From Kordia sp. TARA_039_SRF (GTDB lineage: Bacteria; Bacteroidota; Bacteroidia; Flavobacteriales; Flavobacteriaceae), in the NCBI GenBank assembly GCA_006383075.2, contig SMNH02000014.1, positions 2,169-66,168 on the forward strand: a stretch of DNA of 64,000 nucleotides, given 5' to 3'. Position numbers and translations under genes: made by a program. Positions 34,726-41,435 of the stretch are shown in pieces (the stretch's first letter is position 1; each line of letters opens with the position of its first letter). The notes below the pieces were generated by a model that saw nothing but the letters and a program-made list of their open reading frames with translations, did not search any database and had not been told where the DNA came from.

Positions 34726-35618
34726 GCTTTCGGTTTTTGTAATACTTCAATCAATTTTGCTTCGTGACTTCCTTTTTCAGGATGATGATTGTATTTCCAT
34801 TGCACGGTTGGTGGCAAACTCATGAGAATACTTTCAATGCGACCATTCGTTTTGAGTCCAAACAGCGTTCCTCTATCGTGTACTAAATTGAATTCTACAT
34901 AACGTCCGCGACGAACTTCTTGCCAGTCTTTATGTGCTTGTGTGTACGTTGTATCTTTTCGACGTTCTACAATAGGAACATACGAGTTTAGAAAACTATT
35001 TCCGATTTCTGTGACGAAATCGTAGCGGTCTTGCATGGTGAATTCGTCAGTTTCTTTTAAATAATCAAAGAACAATCCGCCCACGCCGCGCGCTTCGTTT
35101 CGATGTGTATTCCAAAAGTAGTTATCGCAGGTTTCTTTGTATTTCGGATAGAATTCAGGATGATGTTTGTCACAGGCTTCTTTGCAAACTTTGTGAAAGT
35201 GACTAGCATCTTCTTCAAACAAATAATACGGCGTTAAATCTTGTCCGCCACCAAACCATTGTGTCACAATATTTCCTGATTCGTCATACATTTCAAAATA
35301 ACGCCAATTGGCATGAACCGTAGGAATGAACGGATTTTTAGGATGCAACACCAAACTCAATCCGCAGGCAAAAAAATCACCTTGTTCTACGTTGAAATTT
35401 TTACGCAAGGCTTCTGGCAATTCGCCATGAACTGCGGAAATATTGACACCGCCTTTTTCAAAAATAGCTCCGTTTTCAATCACGCGTGTGCGTCCGCCGC
35501 CACCTTCAGGTCGTTCCCACAAATCTTCTTGGAAGGTTGCTTTTCCGTCAATTTTCTCGAGTGTTGAAGTAATGGAATCTTGTAATTGATGGATGTAGTT
35601 TAGGAATTGGTCTTTCAT
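34716..35618 (-). CDS. hemF: Oxygen-dependent coproporphyrinogen-III oxidase
   Basis: The 300-residue enzyme converts coproporphyrinogen III to protoporphyrinogen IX using O2. Typical signatures are visible: GGGGRTRVIENGAIFEKGGV near the N-terminus, VLHPKNPFIPTVHANWRYFE and WFGGGQDLTPYYLFEEDA in the middle, EARGVGGLFFDYL, and RRGRYVEFNLVHDRGTLFGL near the C-terminus. The length is that of the family. The gene overlaps the downstream M50-like gene. No oxygen-independent hemN-type enzyme is seen in the window, so this copy implies aerobic haem synthesis. Confidence 0.97.
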   Translation of the reverse strand: MKDQFLNYIHQLQDSITSTLEKIDGKATFQEDLWERPEGGGGRTRVIENGAIFEKGGVNISAVHGELPEALRKNFNVEQGDFFACGLSLVLHPKNPFIPTVHANWRYFEMYDESGNIVTQWFGGGQDLTPYYLFEEDASHFHKVCKEACDKHHPEFYPKYKETCDNYFWNTHRNEARGVGGLFFDYLKETDEFTMQDRYDFVTEIGNSFLNSYVPIVERRKDTTYTQAHKDWQEVRRGRYVEFNLVHDRGTLFGLKTNGRIESILMSLPPTVQWKYNHHPEKGSHEAKLIEVLQKPKAWV

Positions 35619-35697
35619 TGTTTTTCGTTAAATCAATTGCTTTGTAGTGCATTGCAAAGGTACTTTTTAAATTAGAATATGACGAAATTCCTTAAAG

Positions 35698-35726
35698 CAA
35701 AAAAAGAAGTCAGCAATGACTTCTTT
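35698..35726 (-). terminator. Terminator after the GG-leader peptide pair
   Basis: AAAGAAGTCA (35703-35712) pairs perfectly with TGACTTCTTT (35717-35726) around GCAA. On the minus strand seven T follow (35699-35705). It lies about 30 bases after the stop at 35753. Confidence 0.85.
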
Positions 35727-35752
35727 CAACTAAAATTTATTTCAATTTATTT

Positions 35753-35938
35753 TTAGGAGGCACATTTTGGATAGCCATTGCACGATAAGTTACAGCTATT
35801 TCTTTCGCTTGGACAAGCTGCTCCAGGACAACTATCAGTTGGTGCTACAAAACCACCGACAATCATTTTTTGAGCTTGCTTTTCTAATGAAACAATTGTG
35901 TGTTTCCCTAATTTTAATGTTGTTTTACTTTTTTTCAT
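35753..35938 (-). CDS. GG-leader peptide precursor (RiPP-like), 61 aa
   Basis: The leader MKKSKTTLKLGKHTIVSLEK leads to IVGG at residues 26-29. The 32-residue core carries five cysteines, and its first half, SCPGAACPSERNSC, is shared in pattern with the next gene upstream (SCPGQACPTERKTC). It is the second gene of a same-strand pair, 71 bases after the stop of its paralogue, and is followed by a strong terminator. The leader type is that of Bacteroidetes class I lanthipeptide-like precursors. No modifying enzyme or transporter of that kind is in the window, so maturation would depend on genes elsewhere. Confidence 0.7.
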   Translation of the reverse strand: MKKSKTTLKLGKHTIVSLEKQAQKMIVGGFVAPTDSCPGAACPSERNSCNLSCNGYPKCAS

Positions 35939-36009
35939 TGTTTTTGTTTATCTGTTTAAATTAAAAGAAATCATTATGAACTACTTTTTATATTTTTCAC
36001 TAGAGATTC

Positions 36010-36192
36010 CTATTGTTGTTGAATAGTTCTTTCACATGGTCCGTTTGCAGCGCACGTTTTTCTCTCTGTTGGACATGCTTGTCCAGGACAGCTTTCATAC
36101 GAAGTTTGTGCTTGTTTGAATCCGCCTAAAATACTTTCTAAAGAAGCAATGGTTTTCTTGCTAATTGTTAATGTTGTTTTACTTTTTTTCAT
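36010..36192 (-). CDS. GG-leader peptide precursor (RiPP-like), 60 aa
   Basis: The leader MKKSKTTLTISKKTIASLES ends in ILGG (residues 21-24). The 36-residue core has four cysteines: SCPGQACPTERKTC and a later NGPCERT. It is a clear paralogue of the 61-residue peptide just downstream: both share the first eight residues, the KxTI box and the SCPGxACPxERxxC core block. A TACATTTT string about 35 bases upstream of the ATG is a possible -7 box. The two genes probably form one transcript ending at the terminator at 35698-35726. The product may be cross-linked through its cysteines or disulphide-bonded. Which one cannot be told. Confidence 0.7.
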   Translation of the reverse strand: MKKSKTTLTISKKTIASLESILGGFKQAQTSYESCPGQACPTERKTCAANGPCERTIQQQ

Positions 36193-36274
36193 GATTTTAT
36201 GTTTAAATTAGGTATAAAATGTAGCGAAAAGATATAAGAAATATTCTAAAGAGGAGTTCAAATAAAATTAAAAT

Positions 36275-37018
36275 TTACTTTTTTGTATGTAATTCTCTGA
36301 GTGTAGAAATTGTTCCTGCTACAGCAGAAAGTGGCAATACAATCAAAATTCCTACAATGGGAATTAGCAGAATTAGCATAAATACAATACCGTTTCCAAT
36401 GGCAATTCCGCGATGTGTGCGAACGTATTCCACGCTTCTTTTGTATGGGAAATATCGTTCTAAGGTATAATCCATGTTTCCAAACCCTGCGTAGTAGGCT
36501 TGTACTAAGAAAATAAGTGCAAGAAATACAACACCAATTACAGGAATAAAACTGAATACGAAAAACGGAATAATCCAAAGAATTTCTATGACAGCGTTGC
36601 GCACACCAATTTGAATTCCGCGGGCAAATGCTGAGGTTTGTGCTCTAAAACCGGTACCTGATTTTTTGACAATTCCGTAGATATGACGCTCAATTTTTTC
36701 TGAAATAGGACTCATAAACGGTGCTACGATAATCATCAATGCGTGTTTAAAAATGACCAATCCGAAGGCAAATACTATCAATCCGCCAATAAAATTTCCA
36801 ATAGCAGTGACTGTTTCTTTTCCCCATGAAAATGGCCAAACGCTAGAAATGTATCCGCCAATATCATCCGAAAATCCCCAAGAAGCGGCAATAATGGCAA
36901 TTCCCAACAAAAAACTTACCACAATCGGAATTTTAAAATAGCGCCATAAATTGAGTTCGTTCAGCAATCGGTAGGCTGAAAAATAGTCTTGAATTCCTTT
37001 TAGTATTTCGTTTATCAT
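36275..37018 (-). CDS. EI24/CysZ-like membrane protein
   Basis: The 247-residue protein has the EI24-domain layout: an N-terminal amphipathic start (INEILKGIQDYFSAYRLL), then four or five hydrophobic segments at about 30-48, 73-100, 140-172 and 200-235, with the family pattern ALMIIVAPFMSPISEKIE after the second. Bacterial EI24 members include the sulphate permease CysZ, but most have no assigned substrate and no sulphur genes lie nearby. It is followed on the same strand by the GG-leader peptide pair after an 82-base gap and preceded by a hypothetical gene 10 bases upstream. Confidence 0.85.
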   Translation of the reverse strand: MINEILKGIQDYFSAYRLLNELNLWRYFKIPIVVSFLLGIAIIAASWGFSDDIGGYISSVWPFSWGKETVTAIGNFIGGLIVFAFGLVIFKHALMIIVAPFMSPISEKIERHIYGIVKKSGTGFRAQTSAFARGIQIGVRNAVIEILWIIPFFVFSFIPVIGVVFLALIFLVQAYYAGFGNMDYTLERYFPYKRSVEYVRTHRGIAIGNGIVFMLILLIPIVGILIVLPLSAVAGTISTLRELHTKK

Positions 37019-37028
37019 ATTTGTTTAA

Positions 37029-37853
37029 TTAATCAAAATCTAAGATGTCAACATCGTAACTAGAATTTCCACTTCTATTGTTGTAATCGTTTTCAATACC
37101 TTCTAAAAATGCTTCAATCTCTTCTGAAATATCGTTAAAAAATATATTAGAAAACTCAAAAACAGCAAATAAATTAAAGTATTCATCATTGGTTTCTTGT
37201 TGGTGACGACGAATGAGCGTGTTTATTTTTTCTAGCGTTTCCACAGGTATATTTTTCAACAAGAAAAAGTGTCCCTTTAAAAAAGACACAATATGCAATG
37301 CTTGCTGTGGCGAATTTTCAATGATTTGTGGCAAATGCTGTTCAATCGTTACAAAGTATCGCTGGATTTCTCTCCGAACTTTTTTACCGTTGGTATTTAA
37401 TCGAAACAATCCTAAAGAATCAAATGAAAAAGCTACCGAAAATAAATTTAAAATTTTGTTTTCTTTCAGCACCTTTCTTTTCATGCGATTGTCCAAAGGC
37501 ATTTTTTCATATACTATTGACAAATACGAATGCAGGAGATAGTAACTTTCTTCATCAACATTTGACAGAAAATAATCTTCATAATTGCTTTTGTGATAGC
37601 TTGTAAAATTTTCATCAGTTTCCAAATAAGTACGTATCCGAGCATAGGCATCATTTGGATGCGGTTTGATATTTTTATGTTTGATAGAAAGTACTTTTTT
37701 CAATGTCAAATCCATCACCGTATAGCGTATAATATCTTTCAAACTGGTTTTTGTCGGTGATAATAAAACGGCAGTTGCCGCAGGTTTTAAAACGGCTAAA
37801 TAGTTGATGAGCTTTTTGTCAAATTTTATATTTGAAATGGTGTCAATTTGCAT
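37029..37853 (-). CDS. Hypothetical protein (274 aa)
   Basis: The 274-residue product has no signal peptide or membrane segment. Residues about 8-65 (INYLAVLKPAATAVLLSPTK and onward) are compatible with a small winged-helix-like or adapter fold related to the GPP34-type helical proteins found in this phylum. The rest is helical with an acidic C-terminus (SGNSSYDVDILDFD). I cannot assign it to a family with confidence. It lies 10 bases upstream of the EI24 gene and 22 bases downstream of the acetyltransferase gene, so the three are probably cotranscribed. Confidence 0.7.
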   Translation of the reverse strand: MQIDTISNIKFDKKLINYLAVLKPAATAVLLSPTKTSLKDIIRYTVMDLTLKKVLSIKHKNIKPHPNDAYARIRTYLETDENFTSYHKSNYEDYFLSNVDEESYYLLHSYLSIVYEKMPLDNRMKRKVLKENKILNLFSVAFSFDSLGLFRLNTNGKKVRREIQRYFVTIEQHLPQIIENSPQQALHIVSFLKGHFFLLKNIPVETLEKINTLIRRHQQETNDEYFNLFAVFEFSNIFFNDISEEIEAFLEGIENDYNNRSGNSSYDVDILDFD

Positions 37854-37875
37854 GAAGCGTTATAGAAATATTGAT

Positions 37876-38400
37876 TTAGAAAAGGCGTTCAAAATGTAAA
37901 ACGTCCATCACATTTCCATGAAAATCTGTATGTCCGTCTTTGATGCGTTTGGCAAGTACAAAGTTATGTTTTTCTGCAATACGCAAGCTTTTTGGATTGT
38001 CTTCCCCAACACGAACATACGCAGATTGCAGTTGCAGCGTTTCTTTTGCATAGGAAATGAGTTGTGAAATTCCTGCGCTAATAACGCCTTTTCCTTCGTA
38101 ATGTTCATCAACAAAATACGCCAATTCGCAGCTTTTGGTTTGCCAATTAATTTTCTTGATAATAAGTAACCCAATAGGCAATTGTGTTACAGTATCTATA
38201 ATTTTAAAAGTGAAATTTTCTTTTGCGTTGGCTTCGCGAATTTTGGTTTGAATGTAATATTCCGTAGCCAATAAAGAGCAGTTTTGCTTTGCCGTGATGG
38301 GAAAATACTGATGCAAGCGTTTGGCATTTGCTTGAATCAACTTAAAAAGTGAGTTTTTATCAGCAGTTTCTAAAAGTGCTATGGAGAAATTGACTTGCAT
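37876..38400 (-). CDS. GNAT-family N-acetyltransferase, RimJ/RimL-like
   Basis: I place the start at ATG 38400 (MQVNFSIALLETADKN), six codons inside the longest frame. The 174-residue product has the GNAT order of strands, with ELAYFVDEHYEGKGVISAGI in the place of the acetyl-CoA pyrophosphate loop (Q/RxxGxG/A reads EGKGVIS) and YVRVGEDNPKSLRIAEKHNF as the usual 'N..S..v.eK.GF' motif of ribosomal-protein acetyltransferases. The substrate is unknown. It heads the three-gene group that runs down to the EI24 gene. Confidence 0.88.
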   Translation of the reverse strand: MQVNFSIALLETADKNSLFKLIQANAKRLHQYFPITAKQNCSLLATEYYIQTKIREANAKENFTFKIIDTVTQLPIGLLIIKKINWQTKSCELAYFVDEHYEGKGVISAGISQLISYAKETLQLQSAYVRVGEDNPKSLRIAEKHNFVLAKRIKDGHTDFHGNVMDVLHFERLF

Positions 38401-38447
38401 CCTATAAAAGTACACCAAAATATAGCTTTAGAAATTATAATGTCAAT

Positions 38448-38486
38448 AAAAAACCATCATTTAAACCTAGTAAAATGATGGTTTTT
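38448..38486 (-). terminator. Terminator after the outer-membrane barrel gene
   Basis: AAAAACCATCATT (38449-38461) pairs perfectly with AATGATGGTTTTT (38474-38486) around a 12-base loop. Both strands end in T-runs, so it may work for either direction, but only the minus strand has a gene (38557-39147) leading into it. Confidence 0.85.
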
Positions 38487-38556
38487 AGATTAGAATAGAG
38501 TTATTTAGGCTTTACTCAATGAGCTTTTCAATTTTTCTTCTGTAAAATGATTTGGT

Positions 38557-39147
38557 TTACAAATCAAATCCGATTGAAAACATCCAAACACGGTTTTTTG
38601 GACTTCCGTCATCATAAATATCACCTAACCCTAAATGATAGCGTGCGCTTAATGAGATGCCAGAATCCGTTTTGAATCCTGCGCCAAAATTCACGCCGTA
38701 ATCAAAACTGTTTGGATCAAATTCTTGTGAAGTATCAAATAAATTAAAGTTACTATCAAATTCTTCTTTATGCGAAATAGCAACACCAATTTGTGGTCCA
38801 GCTTCTAAGAAAAAGTTATCTCCTAAATATCCTTTTAGCATTAAAGGCAAGTTGATATAATCTAGTTTTTGTGTAAATGTGCCTCCATTGGCTTCTATTT
38901 CGTATCCTTGTTGCGAGTACAATACTTCTAGTTGTAATGCAATATGCTGGTTTAGAAACGATTCGCCATAAAGACCTACATGAAAGCCACTACGTTGTCC
39001 TGTTTCTGCATCGCCATCAAAGCTTACAGCAGCTAAATTGTATCCACCTTTTACACCAATGTTTGCAGTTTTTGTGTTGGCATCTTGTGCATTTGCTATG
39101 TGGAAAGTCATTAAAAAGATTCCGATTGTTACGATTAGTTTTTTCAT
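38557..39147 (-). CDS. PorT-family outer-membrane beta-barrel protein
   Basis: The 196-residue protein has a signal peptide (about 1-20, FHIANAQ) and then alternating strands beginning GVKGGYNLAAVSF and HVGLYGESFLNQHIALQLEV, with LEAGPQIGVAIS in the middle and a last strand ending in a hydrophobic residue (FSIGFDL). This is the small eight-strand barrel layout of the Bacteroidetes 'porin family' proteins. The role is unknown. It lies 24 bases after the stop of the archaemetzincin-like lipoprotein gene, so the two are probably cotranscribed and share the terminator at 38448. Confidence 0.88.
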   Translation of the reverse strand: MKKLIVTIGIFLMTFHIANAQDANTKTANIGVKGGYNLAAVSFDGDAETGQRSGFHVGLYGESFLNQHIALQLEVLYSQQGYEIEANGGTFTQKLDYINLPLMLKGYLGDNFFLEAGPQIGVAISHKEEFDSNFNLFDTSQEFDPNSFDYGVNFGAGFKTDSGISLSARYHLGLGDIYDDGSPKNRVWMFSIGFDL

Positions 39148-39171
39148 TGTATATAGTTTTATTGTTTATAA

Positions 39172-39957
39172 TTAACGTCCTCCGTTTGCTTGTAAATCGG
39201 CAATACATTGTGCATCCAATTGTGGTGCACTTCCGCCAGAAACCATGTTTGAAATTCCAGCGCCTGTTTCGGCAGACCAAAACATAAGACAGTTTTCTAC
39301 ATCGCAATGTTTGGGATGCGCTGCGTCTTCATGATTGCTTTGTAATGGTGTTCCTAAATTAGTTAATCCTAGTAAATGTCCAAATTCATGGGTGATAACA
39401 GTTGTTTCCAGCACGCTTCTACTAGGTTCTAAAGGCCCATTGCTCAATTCTTGTATTGTTTCTTGAAAAATTACAAACGATGTATTTCTGTAGGCTGTTC
39501 CTAAAACGACACTTGTTTCCGTATTATTCGCTGAAGGAGCATCCGCAAAAAATGCCCAAATTACAACTTCACTTTCTGTATTGTAATTCATGCGATGTGT
39601 TTGTTCCAATGCAGCTATATCATCTAATGTATACGACATGTTTCCAGGTGATTCAATAGCTGTTAGTGTTGTACTGATTCCGTCTGGTTTATAAGTTCGT
39701 TCTTCCAAAAAAGACATAAAGTTATTTATCGCAGTTTGTGTAGGCTCAAAACCTTGTACATATATAATTTCTACAGAAAGACTTGTATACGTATTTGCTG
39801 CTAAAATATCATTGGCAGAACTACCAACTTCCTGTTGATTAGCGATTGCCGGATTTGAAGGTGTTGTAATCTCTGTTGGTGAGTCGCCATCGCTTGAACA
39901 AGCAAAATTTAATAGTAAAACAATTCCTAAACTTATATTTTTAAACACTGTTTTCAT
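39172..39957 (-). CDS. Metzincin-type zinc metalloprotease, lipoprotein
   Basis: The 261-residue protein has a lipoprotein signal (LLNFACSS, Cys20 region). The zinc motif is HEFGHLLGL. About 18 residues later comes HCDVENCLMFWS, which matches the archaemetzincin pattern 'HC....CxM.FS' containing the third ligand and the Met-turn. In archaemetzincins the third His follows the Gly closely; here an insert (TNLGTPLQSNHEDAAHPK) lies between. The C-terminal CxxC zinc site of true archaemetzincins is missing. It should be an active envelope-anchored peptidase of unknown substrate. It is followed by an outer-membrane barrel gene on the same strand. Confidence 0.85.
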   Translation of the reverse strand: MKTVFKNISLGIVLLLNFACSSDGDSPTEITTPSNPAIANQQEVGSSANDILAANTYTSLSVEIIYVQGFEPTQTAINNFMSFLEERTYKPDGISTTLTAIESPGNMSYTLDDIAALEQTHRMNYNTESEVVIWAFFADAPSANNTETSVVLGTAYRNTSFVIFQETIQELSNGPLEPSRSVLETTVITHEFGHLLGLTNLGTPLQSNHEDAAHPKHCDVENCLMFWSAETGAGISNMVSGGSAPQLDAQCIADLQANGGR

Positions 39958-40077
39958 ATAATCGTAAAATTATAACCAATAATAATAATGAATTAACTCA
40001 TTTGCATGGTTTTATAACGTATATACGATTTTATTGTGGTATTGGATTTTTAAATTGAAAAGGTGTTTACTGTAAAG

Positions 40078-40113
40078 AAAAAATCCGTTATTCAAAAAAT
40101 TGAGTAACGGATT
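40078..40113 (-). terminator. Terminator after hemE
   Basis: AATCCGTTATTCA (40082-40094) pairs with TGAGTAACGGATT (40101-40113) at 12 of 13 positions around six A. On the minus strand six T follow (40078-40083). It lies 26 bases after the hemE stop. Confidence 0.9.
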
Positions 40114-40138
40114 CGATATTTTTAATGAAATTGCTCTT

Positions 40139-41164
40139 TTATGCTTTGTATTCTTTTACTGCATCAATAAAGGCTTTGGCATTGTCTAATGGAATGTCAG
40201 GTAAAATTCCGTGCCCGAGATTGACAATGTATTTGTCTTTCCCAAACTCATTAATCATTTGATGCACCATTTTTTTGATTTTTGTTGGTGACGAATACAA
40301 ACGTGTAGGATCAAAATTTCCTTGCAGCGTGATGTTACCACCCGTTAAATAACGTGCATTTCGCGCCGAGCATGTCCAATCGACACCTAAAGCTGCTGCG
40401 TTAGATTGTGCCATGTCTTGCAACGCAAACCAACAACCTTTTCCATACGCAATGACAGGCGCGTCATCTTTTAAAGCCTCAATAATTTGATTGATATATT
40501 GCCACGAAAATTCTTTATAATCTGTTGGAGATAACATGCCGCCCCAAGAATCGAAAATCTGCACAGCATTGACACCTGCTTTTACTTTTTGTTTTAAATA
40601 AGCAATCGTAGTATTCGTGATTTTTTGTAATAGCATGTGTGCCGCAACAGGATTGGTAAAGCAGAATTTCTTCGCTTTGTCAAAGTTTTTACTACCTTGA
40701 CCTTGTACACAATAACACAAAATTGTCCACGGTGAACCTGCAAAACCAATCAATGGAATTTCGTCATTGAGCAATTCTTTCGTGGCTTTGATGGCTTTGT
40801 ACACATAGTCCAATTCTACTGTCACATCTGGCACAATAACATTGTCAACATCTTGTTGTGTCCGAACAGGATTTGGCAAATACGGTCCAAAATTCGGCTT
40901 CATTTGCACTTCAATGTTCATCGCTTGCGGAATCACCAAAATATCTGAAAATAAAATTGCGGCGTCCATTCCGTAACGACGAATTGGTTGCACGGTAATT
41001 TCACTAGCCAATTCAGGTGTTTGGCAACGTGTAAAGAAATCGTACTTGCGTTTGATTTCCATAAATTCTGGTAAATATCTTCCCGCTTGACGCATCATCC
41101 AAACTGGCGGACGCTCAACCGTTTCTCCTTTTAACGCTCTTAAAAATAAATCGTTTTTTATCAT
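40139..41164 (-). CDS. hemE: Uroporphyrinogen decarboxylase
   Basis: The 341-residue enzyme removes four carboxyl groups from uroporphyrinogen III to give coproporphyrinogen III. The two family signatures are present: [15 protein letters not shown] near residues 19-33 and [12 protein letters not shown] (about 140-151), with [17 protein letters not shown] containing the catalytic Asp and [13 protein letters not shown] near the C-terminus. It is separated from hemC-hemD by a 271-base gap full of small repeats rather than being directly coupled to it. It has its own terminator. Confidence 0.98.
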   Translation of the reverse strand: MIKNDLFLRALKGETVERPPVWMMRQAGRYLPEFMEIKRKYDFFTRCQTPELASEITVQPIRRYGMDAAILFSDILVIPQAMNIEVQMKPNFGPYLPNPVRTQQDVDNVIVPDVTVELDYVYKAIKATKELLNDEIPLIGFAGSPWTILCYCVQGQGSKNFDKAKKFCFTNPVAAHMLLQKITNTTIAYLKQKVKAGVNAVQIFDSWGGMLSPTDYKEFSWQYINQIIEALKDDAPVIAYGKGCWFALQDMAQSNAAALGVDWTCSARNARYLTGGNITLQGNFDPTRLYSSPTKIKKMVHQMINEFGKDKYIVNLGHGILPDIPLDNAKAFIDAVKEYKA

Positions 41165-41170
41165 GTTTTT

Positions 41171-41205
41171 TTGTTAGTAGTGAGCTATTAGTATTGAGAA
41201 TTGAG
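41171..41205 (+). repeat. Heptanucleotide array in the hemC-hemD/hemE gap, left copy
   Basis: Five consecutive 7-base units on the plus strand share a T-x-A-G end: TTGTTAG, TAGTGAG, CTATTAG, TATTGAG, AATTGAG. The array begins 7 bases upstream of the hemE start and points away from it. A mirror array on the other strand closes the same gap at 41394-41435. Confidence 0.75.
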
Positions 41206-41235
41206 ATTTTTTCTCCTCAGTACTTACATCTCATT

Positions 41236-41284
41236 TGTCATTCCTGCACTTGCATTGAGCTACGTCGAAATGTAGGCAGGAATC
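41236..41284 (+). repeat. REP-like element A, copy 1
   Basis: These 49 bases match 47150-47199 with two substitutions and one inserted base. The ends ATTCCTGC (41240-41247) and GCAGGAAT (41276-41283) are inverted repeats, so the element can form a hairpin. It carries no frame. Both copies lie between genes and have the same orientation. Confidence 0.85.
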
Positions 41285-41313
41285 TATATGTTTTTATTCT
41301 AAGTTAGTTGTTT

Positions 41314-41368
41314 CAAAGTACTTCTCGATACATTTTTCTTTCAGAAAAACACTCGAAGTGACGTTTGG
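41314..41368. repeat. Intergenic element B, copy 2
   Basis: These 55 bases start CAAAGTACTTCTCGATACAT and end TCGAAGTGACGTTTGG. Their reverse complement matches 22894-22960. TCGATACATTTTTCT and a diverged AGAAAAACACTCGA form an imperfect hairpin inside it. Confidence 0.65.
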
Positions 41369-41393
41369 ATTTCATAAGGTTATTAGCACTTGA

Positions 41394-41435
41394 CTAATCC
41401 CTAATCCCAAACACCTAACACCCAAAACCCAACAC
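41394..41435 (-). repeat. Heptanucleotide array at the 3' end of hemC-hemD
   Basis: On the plus strand six units follow without a break: CTAATCC, CTAATCC, CAAACAC, CTAACAC, CCAAAAC, CCAACAC. A seventh, CTAACGA, overlaps the stop codon of hemC-hemD at 41436. In the gene's direction they read GTGTTGG, GTTTTGG, GTGTTAG and so on. Period seven is exact over 42 bases. Confidence 0.8.

Noticed and set aside
41394-41435. Telomere-like or CRISPR-like repeat (CCTAACACC units)
   Set aside because: The units are seven bases with no spacers and no cas genes; the resemblance to telomeric repeats is only in composition.
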